This document shows, piece after piece, positions 1 through 7,421 of a DNA stretch of 7,719 nt. The stretch is from Spartobacteria bacterium UBA6821 (GTDB lineage: Bacteria; Verrucomicrobiota; Verrucomicrobiia; Chthoniobacterales; UBA6821). Positions within the stretch are counted from its first letter, which is position 1. Every line of letters starts with the position of its first letter. Under the pieces are notes generated by a model, which saw nothing but the letters and a program-made list of their open reading frames with translations, was not told the origin of the DNA and made no database searches. The DNA is taken from contig DKEN01000055.1 in NCBI GenBank assembly GCA_002452515.1, positions 42,851 to 50,569 of the forward strand, written 5' to 3'. A program made the translations under genes and the position numbers.

Positions 1-246
1 TTTTTCGGAAAGTCCCCACGTGATAAATTTTTTGCTTTTGCATACTTCTACTGAAAATTCTTCGAGAAATAATTTATTTTTCCAAGAGGACGGCGCTACT
101 GAAGCATAATATTGCGATAGCCAACACATGAAGCCCGCTTCTGGAGGGATAACTATTTGTGAGTGTGATGCAAGAATGAGTCTCAAGAGAGTTGTGCCTG
201 AACGAGGATTTCCAAGGATAATGATAGGTTGACTGGAAAGATGCAT
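1..246 (-). CDS. Sulfotransferase family protein, N-terminal 82 residues (cut by window edge)
   Basis: Reading from an ATG at 246 to the window edge gives 82 codons with no stop. Residues 7-22 hold a hydrophobic strand followed by NPRSGTTLLR, the 5'-phosphosulfate-binding loop of PAPS-dependent sulfotransferases. A PPEAGF segment follows at residues 34-39, in the region where the family has its first substrate-side loop. The family moves a sulfuryl group from PAPS to a hydroxyl or amine; in a glycan locus the target is probably a sugar of the polysaccharide, which is inference. The start is the first in-frame ATG after an in-frame TGA at about 260, and the Shine-Dalgarno sequence is poor. It is the last gene seen in the leftward gene series, 118 nt after the preceding gene. 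The 3'-phosphate-binding residues and the catalytic region lie outside the window, so the subfamily cannot be named. Confidence 0.85.
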   Translation of the reverse strand, partial: MHLSSQPIIILGNPRSGTTLLRLILASHSQIVIPPEAGFMCWLSQYYASVAPSSWKNKLFLEEFSVEVCKSKKFITWGLSEK

Positions 247-275
247 ATTATGTACTTTTACTCATATTTAACAAT

Positions 276-317
276 TCATGACACTATCTTTGGCTTATTT
301 TCACCGATTAATGCCAT
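276..317 (-). CDS. Possible 13-codon leader ORF ahead of the sulfotransferase gene
   Basis: In the gap before the sulfotransferase gene, an A-rich tract with AAGGA sits 6 nt (six A residues after GG) upstream of an ATG at 317. The reading frame MALIGENKPKIVS ends at a TGA, 29 nt before the sulfotransferase ATG. The ribosome-binding site is better than that of the sulfotransferase itself, which could mean translational coupling or a leader peptide. The peptide has no repeated regulatory codons of the attenuation type, and A-rich DNA gives such sites by chance. This is a weak call. Confidence 0.18.
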   Translation of the reverse strand: MALIGENKPKIVS

Positions 318-344
318 TTTTTTCCTTTTTTAAGAAGTAGAAAT

Positions 345-372
345 GTTATAAAAACAGATAAGCGTCAGTTAA
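345..372 (-). promoter_or_regulatory. Weak sigma70-like promoter candidate for the sulfotransferase gene
   Basis: On the minus strand TTAACT (372-367) and TATAAC (350-345) are separated by 16 nt. They match the -35 and -10 consensus at 4 and 5 of 6 positions. The pair overlaps the end of the upstream gene and would give a leader of about 90 nt before the sulfotransferase ATG. In A+T-rich DNA such matches arise easily, so this is only a candidate. Confidence 0.22.
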
Positions 373-1285
373 CTTTTTGAAGCATTTTAATGATTTCCCC
401 TGCAATTCTTTTTGATAATGATTCTTTCCTCGGCATGTTTTCTATCGAATTTGTTTCAATTTTTGGAGAATACCACTCTTTGAGATAATCACTGATTTCA
501 CTCAGTGCCATTAACCGTTCAGGGCTATTCAGCACATCTGAACGCTGTAACAGTCGACGCAATAATGCAGTGAGTTCGGAACGATTATGTTCATCGAATT
601 CATTAAATTCACCTGTCATCCAAGCCCCGGCATCTCCTATATGAAAAGTAGCATGCAAATCCTTATAGATCTGACAATGAGAAGTATTGGCGATGAGATT
701 GGCTATAATTACACGGCCAATCCAATTGGCACCGATGCAGGCATTGCCAAAATCGCACTTTGTAAGAATGTCACGCCTGAAAATAAAACAATCGTAACCC
801 GAATGAGAGGCACCAATTTGGGCAAACATTAAATCGAGATCTCCACATAAGTGCCATTTATCAGAAGTTACCCGCCTATTGATCACAAAAGCCTCGTTTT
901 TTTCCTTAAAATCGCCGATAATTCGCGCGATAAGAGTATAACAAAATGGAAGTAATGCTATATCCACATTTGTGTACATGAAGAAATCAGCATTCGAAAC
1001 CTCCAAAAGTCTGCTCAAAATATCAGTGATAAGAGGAAGTTTTTTCTTTTTTAAAAAGTTAGAGCAATCTAAAACAGAATGTTCAAGATCCCTCGTTTTT
1101 ATTATAAATTCAGGTACAAGTGACCGATCTTCTGCATACTGGGCTGAATAAAGTTCAACATGAACCAAGCCATGCGCATAGGATCGCGCCTTCTCCATAC
1201 TAGCGAAGGTTACCAGTTGGGCATCGTAGAGATCCGATTCTGGCCTTACTATTACCGGATTAACTATATGGGCAATGGATATCAC
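365..1285 (-). CDS. Uncharacterised GT-A-like protein of a glycan locus (306 aa)
   Basis: I do not recognise a named family with a known reaction. The N-terminus (IAHIVNP, then SDLYDAQ and VTF at residues 4-26) resembles uncharacterised proteins found next to glycosyltransferases. Residues 84-109 form a helix and a strand ending in YTNVDI, placed like the DXD-type metal and nucleotide-sugar site of GT-A glycosyltransferases. Further conserved-looking blocks are GYDCFIFRRD (163-172), IGANWIGR (184-191) and HATFHIGDAGAW (211-222), whose histidine and aspartate could serve as metal ligands. The C-terminal 60 residues are basic and helical. There is no signal peptide or membrane segment, so it is probably cytosolic. 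The start is GTG, chosen because AAGGA lies 6 nt upstream and the conserved N-terminal block begins at once. It follows the FkbM gene by 46 nt. A glycosyltransferase role is inferred from fold signs and context. Confidence 0.8.
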   Translation of the reverse strand: MISIAHIVNPVIVRPESDLYDAQLVTFASMEKARSYAHGLVHVELYSAQYAEDRSLVPEFIIKTRDLEHSVLDCSNFLKKKKLPLITDILSRLLEVSNADFFMYTNVDIALLPFCYTLIARIIGDFKEKNEAFVINRRVTSDKWHLCGDLDLMFAQIGASHSGYDCFIFRRDILTKCDFGNACIGANWIGRVIIANLIANTSHCQIYKDLHATFHIGDAGAWMTGEFNEFDEHNRSELTALLRRLLQRSDVLNSPERLMALSEISDYLKEWYSPKIETNSIENMPRKESLSKRIAGEIIKMLQKVN

Positions 1286-1291
1286 GGATTA

Positions 1292-1296
1292 TCCTT
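1292..1296 (-). promoter_or_regulatory. Shine-Dalgarno site that fixes the GTG start at 1285
   Basis: AAGGA on the minus strand lies 6 nt before GTG at 1285-1283. It is one of the best-placed ribosome-binding sites among the window's minus-strand genes and supports GTG over any later ATG as the start of the GT-A-like protein. Confidence 0.6.
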
Positions 1297-1331
1297 GGAT
1301 AACTTTTATTCTGATTTATAGAATTAGAATT

Positions 1332-2399
1332 CTAGTTATATTCGCTTGGAAAAAGAAATCTTTCCGAATAAGTTCGTGGTGAATCTGCTGGATAAGTAAA
1401 TGTGTGTGTGTTGTTATTATCGTTTATAATCTCTTTTTTTGACTTAAGCCGGTTCGCAATTTTTCTAAAAAATCCTGGATTGGAATCATCAGATATCTTG
1501 CGTTTTAAGAGCTCTCCTTGCCATTCTTCTATGAGTTTTTTGAGTTCTATTTTAATTTCATCAGATACCTCAGCATCTGATAGAAAATCAGTTATTCTAG
1601 TGAATGCATAATCAGGGATTCCATAGGCTTCACAGGTAATAAGCAGACTGCTGGCTTTTCTGAGGACAGCATTTTGATCCTGTTGAGATTCGCCTCGTAG
1701 CCAGCTCGCAGGATCACGGACATAAACTGCATCTCCCCAGGCCAAGAGTCCACGGGTGGACATGAGGGTGCTACCACACCGCGCATATTTTTTGCGCAGA
1801 TCCACTAGAATAAATCCTAGTTTTCTTATCTCTTGGTCCACATCTGAAAACCGGGGCTGTCCTTCATAAACCTCTAAAAACTCAACCTCCACCTGTAAGC
1901 CAGCACAATCATTAAGCGCCCGCCCAGCATGTTTCAGCACAGCAAGTTCCGCACCTTGGATATCGAGCTTAATAAAACTAGGGAGATTTTCTGCATGAAA
2001 TTCAGCCCATGAATCTAGAGTCATAGCATCTAATTCAAAGCGGTTGGATTCTGCAAAAAGCTGCTCCAATCCAATCAACCTAGCCGTGTGCATATTAGGA
2101 ACAAGTAACGACGAACAGTTTGGATCGCGCGTTACCACAAACTGCACCCGTCCATTCTCACCGGCCAACGCAATGGGCCAATACTTTTGAATGGGGTTTT
2201 GGGAACTCTTTTGATAGGAAGCATTCATCCGAGTGCATTCGTTTTCATCGGGTTCAAAACCAACGTAATGCAGATTTTCACCTAATGATTGCCAAATTCC
2301 CAGTGATGCGCCACGCGCCCCAATATCAAGGTAAACAAAGGGATAGGCTAATTTTTTTCGATGCTCGCAAAGCGTTTTTGAAAGTCCGTGGGATATCAT
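1332..2399 (-). CDS. FkbM family SAM-dependent methyltransferase (355 aa)
   Basis: This is a class I Rossmann methyltransferase of the FkbM type, which usually O-methylates sugars or polyketides with S-adenosylmethionine. Motif I is YLDIGARGASLG (residues 23-34), the acidic strand-2 end is VGFEPD (46-51), and the family hallmark FIKLDIQGAELAVLKHA spans 142-158. It is followed by LQVEVEFLEVY (168-178), typical of the last core strands. The core ends near residue 225. A tail of about 130 residues follows, helical and charged, with a basic stretch (312-322) and an asparagine run near 326-330, and I cannot assign it a domain. The protein looks cytosolic. It lies 67 nt after the glycosyltransferase gene. 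That spacer holds a run of eight A close to the ATG but no strong Shine-Dalgarno sequence or convincing terminator. The substrate is most likely a sugar of the local glycan, by context only. Confidence 0.9.
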   Translation of the reverse strand: MISHGLSKTLCEHRKKLAYPFVYLDIGARGASLGIWQSLGENLHYVGFEPDENECTRMNASYQKSSQNPIQKYWPIALAGENGRVQFVVTRDPNCSSLLVPNMHTARLIGLEQLFAESNRFELDAMTLDSWAEFHAENLPSFIKLDIQGAELAVLKHAGRALNDCAGLQVEVEFLEVYEGQPRFSDVDQEIRKLGFILVDLRKKYARCGSTLMSTRGLLAWGDAVYVRDPASWLRGESQQDQNAVLRKASSLLITCEAYGIPDYAFTRITDFLSDAEVSDEIKIELKKLIEEWQGELLKRKISDDSNPGFFRKIANRLKSKKEIINDNNNTHTFTYPADSPRTYSERFLFPSEYN

Positions 2400-2466
2400 T
2401 TTATCTTTTTTTTATACCTTATAGCCAATCATATTTCTTGCAGATGTAACCATGGATGTGGTTTTC

Positions 2467-3225
2467 TCACAAGAAATTCAGGTTTTTCAAAAAATCAATT
2501 CTTTTATGAATTCTTATCACTTCAAAAACCATCTTAATTGAATCACTCATAAGGCTGACCTTGCTCCCTGAAACATCATGCCAGTCAATGGGAAATTCGA
2601 TAATTTTACAGGTAAATTTTTGTAGAATTAGAGCAATCTCCACATCGAAGGCAAATCCTTGAGTTTTCAAATATGGCTGGATCTTCTGATAAGACTCGGT
2701 TTTTAGCATTTTAAAACCACATTGAGTGTCATACGCAGGAATATTCCCTAACTCAGAAACGAGGGTTGCAAAGATGCGCCCAGATATGTGCCGCACTAAG
2801 GAACGCTTGATAGTACGCCCCAGCATCTTTACTCGACTGGCAAAGAGAGCATCCGCAGTGCATTCCCCCGAGCGAAAGTAGGATTCCGCTCTAATAATTT
2901 CCTTTGCACTCACTGCCCCATCGGCATCAGCAAAGGCAATCAGAGAACATCCCTCCGAGTTCTGCCATCCCCTATAAACGGCCCCACCCTTGCCGGTATT
3001 GCGATTCACAAATAGAGGCATTAACAACTCTGGAGCAGAAAGGTCTCCATGTTGCTTTAACTCATCCCACAACCAGGTTAGTTTTTCCCGTTGATCCGAT
3101 GATGATCCATCATCTGAAAGCAGAATTGAAAAATGACCAGGCAATGTCCGCTGTAGTTCGATCAAAAATGGTCTCAACCGCACCACGTCATTGTAGTGGG
3201 GAATAACCAGTAAAGTTCTAGACAT
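2467..3225 (-). CDS. Family 2 glycosyltransferase, dolichyl/polyprenyl-phosphate sugar synthase-like (252 aa)
   Basis: This GT-A fold enzyme resembles DPM1/ALG5-type proteins, which move a hexose from a nucleotide sugar to polyprenyl phosphate. Visible motifs are VIPHYND (7-13), the nucleotide-binding LLSDDGSSSD (35-44), NRNTGKGGAV (74-83), the metal-binding FADADGA (98-104), an arginine in FASR (128-131), DTQCGFK (166-172) and the acceptor-side WHDVSGSKV (215-223). QCGFK and the late tryptophan are typical of the lipid-phosphate branch rather than of ordinary capsule glycosyltransferases. There is no C-terminal membrane pair, so it would be a soluble or peripheral protein at the inner face of the membrane. 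The ATG at 3225 has no clear Shine-Dalgarno sequence, but the conserved motif starts seven residues in. A lipid-linked sugar made here could be the donor for a GT-C enzyme such as the YfhO-like protein upstream; that link is inference. Confidence 0.9.
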   Translation of the reverse strand: MSRTLLVIPHYNDVVRLRPFLIELQRTLPGHFSILLSDDGSSSDQREKLTWLWDELKQHGDLSAPELLMPLFVNRNTGKGGAVYRGWQNSEGCSLIAFADADGAVSAKEIIRAESYFRSGECTADALFASRVKMLGRTIKRSLVRHISGRIFATLVSELGNIPAYDTQCGFKMLKTESYQKIQPYLKTQGFAFDVEIALILQKFTCKIIEFPIDWHDVSGSKVSLMSDSIKMVFEVIRIHKRIDFLKNLNFL

Positions 3226-3300
3226 AGTCAGAATCTGTCATCCACACCATGCTGCCGCCCCTGGCCATTTTGGAAATTTCTCTCAAAGGCCTTTGTGTGT

Positions 3301-3322
3301 AAACTCTCCAAAAGGAGGGTTT
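3301..3322 (+). promoter_or_regulatory. Hairpin covering the ribosome-binding site of a small plus-strand ORF
   Basis: AAACTCTCC (3301-3309), a loop AAAA (3310-3313) and GGAGGGTTT (3314-3322) form a nine-pair stem. In plus-strand RNA every position pairs, one as U-G. In minus-strand RNA the same position is a C-A mismatch, so the fold is better on the plus strand. The 3' arm contains GGAGG, and an ATG follows directly at 3323, so the stem would mask that ribosome-binding site. There is no T tract after it, so it is not a normal intrinsic terminator on the plus strand. On the minus strand it lies in the leader of the glycosyltransferase gene. Confidence 0.45.
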
Positions 3323-3448
3323 ATGTTTGAAGATTGCGTTGTGCAGCAATGGAATGATCGATTATTTCATCAGCTTCCGAGAAAGCTGGCGACACTAGAT
3401 TACACGGACAAAGGAGAAACAATTTTTCCCGTAAGGAGCGTCGGTTAA
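3323..3448 (+). CDS. Possible 41-codon ORF on the opposite strand, unknown
   Basis: This ORF begins with ATG four bases after AAAGGAGG, the strongest Shine-Dalgarno match in the window, and ends at a TAA that overlaps the rfbC stop codon from the other strand. The product contains WNDRLFHQLPRKL (10-22) and DYTDKGETIFPVR (27-39), is roughly neutral, and has no membrane segment. I do not recognise it. It fills the only sizeable gap in an otherwise tight minus-strand series and is the only plausible plus-strand gene. It could be a real small protein, or the truncated start of a lost mobile-element gene abutting rfbC. The good ribosome-binding site argues for a present or past gene, while the short length and the masking hairpin argue for caution. 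Confidence 0.35.
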   Translation: MFEDCVVQQWNDRLFHQLPRKLATLDYTDKGETIFPVRSVG

Positions 3449-3990
3449 AATAATTCCGCATCCCTCAACAACTTTCCTACAGAATCCTTTGCCGAGAGAA
3501 TGGGGCTCTCCTCCAGACTGATGGGCCAATCAATCCCAACTTCGGGGTCATTCCAAAGAAGCGTCCTTTCCTTCGCTGGCGTGTAGTACTCGGTGCATTT
3601 GTATTGAAAATCAGCCGTGTCACTCAGCACCAGAAATCCGTGGGCCAGCCCGGGGGGAACCCAGAGCCGCTCTTTATTCTCGGCGCTGAGGATATGCCCA
3701 TCCCACTTGCCGAATGTCGGAGAGTTCTTTCGCAAATCAACGAAAACATCAAAAACCGCCCCCTGTGTTACCCAGACGAGTTTCCCCTGCGGGTTCTCGA
3801 TTTGGTAATGAAGGCCACGCAAGACATTATGCTGAGAGCGTGAGTGATTATCCTGAACGAATTCCTCATCAATACCGATTTCGGCGAATGTCTGCCGATT
3901 CCAAGACTCCAGGAAAAAGCCGCGATTATCCCCAAACACCTTGGGTATCAGGCGGTAGGCACCATCGACTTTTGTGGCGATCCGTTCCAT
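3445..3990 (-). CDS. rfbC: dTDP-4-dehydrorhamnose 3,5-epimerase
   Basis: RmlC/RfbC epimerises dTDP-4-keto-6-deoxy-glucose at C3 and C5, the third step of dTDP-L-rhamnose synthesis, in the cytosol. The 181-residue length is normal for this dimeric cupin. Family motifs are RGFFLESW (23-30), FVQDNHSRS (44-52), VLRGLHYQ (56-63) with the catalytic His61, PQGKLVWV (67-74) with Lys70, DVFVDLR (81-87), the loop WVPPGLAHGFLVLSD (110-124), FQYKCTEYY (128-136) with the active-site Tyr130, and WNDPEVGIDWP (146-156). Nothing essential is missing. The ATG lies one base after the rfbA TGA, so the two are almost certainly translated from one message. A purine stretch inside the rfbA end gives a modest ribosome-binding site. 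The RmlB and RmlD genes needed to complete the pathway are not in this window. Confidence 0.97.
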   Translation of the reverse strand: MERIATKVDGAYRLIPKVFGDNRGFFLESWNRQTFAEIGIDEEFVQDNHSRSQHNVLRGLHYQIENPQGKLVWVTQGAVFDVFVDLRKNSPTFGKWDGHILSAENKERLWVPPGLAHGFLVLSDTADFQYKCTEYYTPAKERTLLWNDPEVGIDWPISLEESPILSAKDSVGKLLRDAELF

Positions 3991-3991
3991 A

Positions 3992-4891
3992 TCACTTCTG
4001 CCCCCGTTTCAGCACTTCGCGAAGATAATTACCATAGCTTGATTTTCCAAGTGGTTCAAGTGCCCGTTCAAATGCTGCTTCATCCAGGAAGCCCATTTGC
4101 AACCCAATCTCCTCGAGACAGGCAATTCGCAATCCCTGACGATTTTGAATCGCCCGCACAAAATCCGCTGCTTCAAGCAGGGACTCATGAGTCCCCGTGT
4201 CAAGCCACGCAACTCCACGTCCAAGTCGCTGGACCTGTAAGCGACCAGCTTCCAAATAAAGTCGGTTCAAATCCGTGATCTCAAGTTCACCTCGGGCTGA
4301 TGGCTTAAGGGATCGTGTCATTTCAACGACATCGCTGCTATAGAAATAGAGGCCAGGGACAGCATAGTTGCTCCGGGGAACCGTTGGTTTTTCCTCAAGG
4401 GAAATAGCCTTGCCTTCCTTATCGAACTCCACAACTCCGTAAGCAGAAGGATCGGCAACCTCGTAGCCGAAGACCGTGGAGCGGTCTTTTTTCTGATCGG
4501 CCTCTTTGAGGAAACTGGTAAAATCCTGTCCGTAAAACAGATTGTCCCCCAACACAAGTGCTGCAGGTGCTCCGGCAAGAAACTCCGCACCGATAAGAAA
4601 TGCCTGGGCAAGCCCATCAGGCGAAGGCTGTACGGCATAGTCAAAGCGCACACCAAAACGGGAACCGTCACCAAGGAGGTGCCGAAATGATGGGAGATCC
4701 TGAGGGGTTGAAATAATGAGGATGTCACGGATTTCAGCGAGCATGAGCACCGAAATCGGATAATAGATCATCGGTTTGTCATAAACCGGCATGAGCTGTT
4801 TGCTCACAGCCATGGTCAGGGGATGAAGCCTGGACCCTGTACCGCCTGCCAGAATGATGCCCTTGCGGGGGAGAGAAGAACATTCACTCAT
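3992..4891 (-). CDS. rfbA: Glucose-1-phosphate thymidylyltransferase
   Basis: RmlA/RfbA joins dTTP and glucose 1-phosphate to dTDP-glucose, the first step of dTDP-L-rhamnose synthesis. From the chosen ATG the protein has 299 residues, close to the usual 290-300. Motifs in this numbering are [16 protein letters not shown] (11-26), [16 protein letters not shown] (30-45), VLGDNLFYG (113-121) with the metal-binding aspartate, EEKP (166-169), YAVPGLYFY (176-184), [10 protein letters not shown] (200-209) and [11 protein letters not shown] (228-238) with the second metal aspartate. An in-frame ATG at 4924 would add 11 residues of a kind not seen in the family and overlap the upstream gene by 14 nt. 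The ATG at 4891 leaves a 19-nt gap and gives the normal short lead-in, but it also lacks a strong Shine-Dalgarno sequence. The gene runs directly into rfbC. Confidence 0.96.
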   Translation of the reverse strand: MSECSSLPRKGIILAGGTGSRLHPLTMAVSKQLMPVYDKPMIYYPISVLMLAEIRDILIISTPQDLPSFRHLLGDGSRFGVRFDYAVQPSPDGLAQAFLIGAEFLAGAPAALVLGDNLFYGQDFTSFLKEADQKKDRSTVFGYEVADPSAYGVVEFDKEGKAISLEEKPTVPRSNYAVPGLYFYSSDVVEMTRSLKPSARGELEITDLNRLYLEAGRLQVQRLGRGVAWLDTGTHESLLEAADFVRAIQNRQGLRIACLEEIGLQMGFLDEAAFERALEPLGKSSYGNYLREVLKRGQK

Positions 4892-4910
4892 CGTATTGAT
4901 AAGAAGAGGG

Positions 4911-7421
4911 TTAAAGCAGCCCATTCCACCAGCGCCGCCAAAGGTCGGGAGCCAATTTTGAGGGAAGATAGATAAGTGCTACAAGTGCAATCATCCAACT
5001 CAGGATACCGGCATTCAAACTGAGGCTATACCATTCAGGAGCTTCAAACTGAAAAACAACTTCGTGCGATCCCAAGGGAACGAAAGTCGAAAGAAGTGCT
5101 ACTTCAGCACGTTTTATCTGCGAAGGATGACCATCGATGGTAACCGTCCAATCCGGATGGTAGGCCATGGTCGAAATAAGCCACCCGGAAGCAGTGGGCG
5201 GAATCTGAAAGCTCATGTTGTCGCCATTATTTGAATGGTAGCTTTGCAGTGGAATGCGATCGAATGGCTCTCCTCCATGTCCCTGGTATTTCTGCTGAAG
5301 CTCAATCTGGTTCGCCCCTTTGGCAGCTCCCGCGAAGCCAGGCATTGAGGGATCAATGCCGTCCAATTCAAGCGTGACCAAATTTTGTGGCGCAAGCTGC
5401 AGGGCTGCGGGAGCCATGGCAAAACTGTCGCGAGGTAGCACGACAAAATTGTGGGCCAGGAAGCCCGGATAGAAAGATTGGGGATTTGTGAGCACCACAA
5501 AAAACTCATTCTCTATCAATGTGGGAAAGATGGACTGAAATGTTTTTTGGAGATCCTTGGGCGTGTTCGGATCCTGCTTGTCGATAAAAATATAACTGCA
5601 GCCCAAAAGACTCAGGCCGGTCCTGATACTATCAATGGAAGCCATCGAGGCATTCTGCAGAGCACGGCGCCAAGTAAGTCCGAAGTAACCATTGAACGCT
5701 TCCTGCTCGATAGGCTTACCTGTCAGGGAGGGCAGTTGGAGATAAAAGTAGCGTCCCGAGAGCGGAAAAATTGATCCGTTATCTGGAGCCTGTTTGAGTT
5801 GGGAACAGACTTGCTCGAAAGCCGGATAGGTCCCCTCGGGGAGAGCGCCTGTAGCATATCGCATCAGGTAGACAGAGTAGTCTCCCCCTAGCAACAGCAA
5901 CAGTATCAGGGCGATTCCCCCCGCAGGAAAAATGCGTGCCCAAGCTGATTTTATCAGCAGTGACCCTGCAATGCCAAAGAGCGATGCCACGACAAATGAA
6001 CCTCCTGCCTGCCAGAAGGACCATGGAGCACGGATATCATGAGCAAAGGGGAACAACTCATAGAGACGAAAGCCAGGGACACCAAGGTAGACAAGCAGCG
6101 CTGCAATGCGTGCCAGGTCCCGATGGGGATGTACTGGCCAGATTTTCCAAAGAAGGACACACTGGGCCACGCTTACCACCCAGAAGAGTGGAATTGTAAA
6201 ATCCGCCACCCCTTGGGCCGATCGGAGAAACTCTAACGCCCCTTGGGCGATGCATCGAGGACCAGCACTCATCCAACTCAGGAAGAGAAGAGCGCCAAAG
6301 ACCAATTTTAATGGGTTCAGTAGTGCGTTTTTTTCTTTCTCGGCAGTTCTTGAAGCACTCCACCAGGCCAGCAGTCCGAAAATGAGCGCACTAAAACCAA
6401 CATAAAACCCCCCCAGATCTGCGGTGTAACCAGGAGGCATTCCCTGTTGCAATTCGTTTCCGCGATCAAGCCATGACAACACCGACTTGAGTGAAAAATT
6501 CTGCTGCCAGCTTTCAAATGGATCGAATTGGAACATCGCCAGCCAATGCATCTCACGCAACGTCGGCAGCAACGGAAGGACTGCAAGCGGCAGAAATACC
6601 AGCAATGAGCGCCCCAGCCACTTGATGAGTTCATCCCTGGATGAACGATCTTCAATACAGAGATAAACGGTAAAGAGAAGGGCCAGTGGAGCGAAAACCA
6701 CGGCCAACTTGGTGAAAGTGACTGTCATTCCGGCACTAAGAATCGCGAGCATAAAAGCTCTTTGCCATGTTGGAGACTTCGCCAATCCAAACAATGCCCA
6801 AAGTATCCAAGGGGCGAAGACCATGGCAAAAACCACGGGAAGATGCTCGTTTGCTCCCAAACGCAATGCCATCTGCGGCCCCAGGATGTAGGCGACGGAT
6901 CCGAGCCATGCCGCCGTCTCGTCACCCGTCCAACGCTTCAAAAATGCAGCAACACCCAGACCGCCAAGGAATGCTGCCGTGAGGGCTGCCAGTTTTGCCC
7001 CAAAGATGACTCCAAACGGTAAGATGAATGCCTTCAGAATGAGGTAGGAAAATCCTGTCGTGAGTCCTGGTGCCTGCGATCCTCCTCCTAGAAACAAGGG
7101 ACTCCACCACCCGTTCCAAGGATGAAAATCAAGCGCCTTCGAAGTGTTGGCCAGCAGCTCCTGATCCGACGCTCCTTTGCAAAGCCAGAGGATACCGATA
7201 GCCACCGTTGCAATGAGTGTGGGTACGAGATGAGAGGGAAAACGTTTCATGGAGTCGATGGGAAGTAGATTTGAGGGAAGGGTATAAGACAGCAATTTCA
7301 AAGGATAGATGAAAGCCCAAATCCCTCGCCAATCAAAATCATGCTGCGGAAGAACTGGTTTATTTCCATAGAGGTTGTTGCTGTAATAGTCCCTATGAAT
7401 TGGGAATACCTTGCGGTCCAT
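4911..7421 (-). CDS. Large polytopic membrane protein, YfhO/GT-C glycosyltransferase-like (836 aa)
   Basis: About a dozen hydrophobic segments lie between residues 64 and 520 (for example 64-82, 123-160, 194-213, 222-257, 272-288, 337-354, 370-386, 405-427, 437-450, 466-490, 498-514). A soluble, probably extracytoplasmic region spans about 525-795, and a last membrane helix lies near 800-819. The soluble region ends with [14 protein letters not shown] (756-769) and [15 protein letters not shown] (781-795), the beta-sandwich signature of YfhO-type proteins ('W.v.vDG' and 'GkH.v.f.y.P'). The loop after helix 1 (98-112, DFHPWNGWW then FLGG) fits the GT-C pattern. Such proteins use lipid-linked sugars on the outer side of the membrane, so glycan modification is likely but the reaction is unknown. 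The start is uncertain. The long form has AGGA 6 nt before ATG 7421. The ATG at 7250 (residue 58) stands just before helix 1 and looks more natural, but has no Shine-Dalgarno sequence. Confidence 0.88.
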   Translation of the reverse strand: MDRKVFPIHRDYYSNNLYGNKPVLPQHDFDWRGIWAFIYPLKLLSYTLPSNLLPIDSMKRFPSHLVPTLIATVAIGILWLCKGASDQELLANTSKALDFHPWNGWWSPLFLGGGSQAPGLTTGFSYLILKAFILPFGVIFGAKLAALTAAFLGGLGVAAFLKRWTGDETAAWLGSVAYILGPQMALRLGANEHLPVVFAMVFAPWILWALFGLAKSPTWQRAFMLAILSAGMTVTFTKLAVVFAPLALLFTVYLCIEDRSSRDELIKWLGRSLLVFLPLAVLPLLPTLREMHWLAMFQFDPFESWQQNFSLKSVLSWLDRGNELQQGMPPGYTADLGGFYVGFSALIFGLLAWWSASRTAEKEKNALLNPLKLVFGALLFLSWMSAGPRCIAQGALEFLRSAQGVADFTIPLFWVVSVAQCVLLWKIWPVHPHRDLARIAALLVYLGVPGFRLYELFPFAHDIRAPWSFWQAGGSFVVASLFGIAGSLLIKSAWARIFPAGGIALILLLLLGGDYSVYLMRYATGALPEGTYPAFEQVCSQLKQAPDNGSIFPLSGRYFYLQLPSLTGKPIEQEAFNGYFGLTWRRALQNASMASIDSIRTGLSLLGCSYIFIDKQDPNTPKDLQKTFQSIFPTLIENEFFVVLTNPQSFYPGFLAHNFVVLPRDSFAMAPAALQLAPQNLVTLELDGIDPSMPGFAGAAKGANQIELQQKYQGHGGEPFDRIPLQSYHSNNGDNMSFQIPPTASGWLISTMAYHPDWTVTIDGHPSQIKRAEVALLSTFVPLGSHEVVFQFEAPEWYSLSLNAGILSWMIALVALIYLPSKLAPDLWRRWWNGLL

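Noticed and set aside
1046..1052. A AAA AAG slippery heptamer in frame inside the GT-A-like gene, as used for -1 frameshifting.
   Set aside because: The -1 frame meets a stop after about seven codons, there is no clear stimulatory stem, and the site encodes a simple lysine run in A-rich DNA.
1315..1334. TATAAA box and the palindrome TAGAATTCTA around the FkbM stop, possibly a promoter or operator for the next gene.
   Set aside because: No -35 match at suitable spacing, and short A+T-rich palindromes are common here.
2400..2466. Possible promoter or terminator in the 67-nt spacer before the FkbM gene.
   Set aside because: TATAAG and GTATAA lack a -35 partner at 16-18 nt, and the only stem (AACCA/TGGTT) is too short and lacks a T tract on the transcribed strand.
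3218..3268. A 16-codon minus-strand frame whose stop overlaps the ATG of the family 2 glycosyltransferase, suggesting translational coupling.
   Set aside because: It has no Shine-Dalgarno sequence and no recognisable product, and short open frames of this length are expected by chance.
3604..4278. Several plus-strand open frames of 63-144 codons opposite rfbC and rfbA.
   Set aside because: They are mirror frames of strongly supported genes, mutually overlapping, with no recognisable motifs.
4892..4924. Upstream ATG adding 11 residues to rfbA.
   Set aside because: It overlaps the preceding gene, the residues do not fit the family N-terminus, and the purine run abuts the ATG with no spacing.
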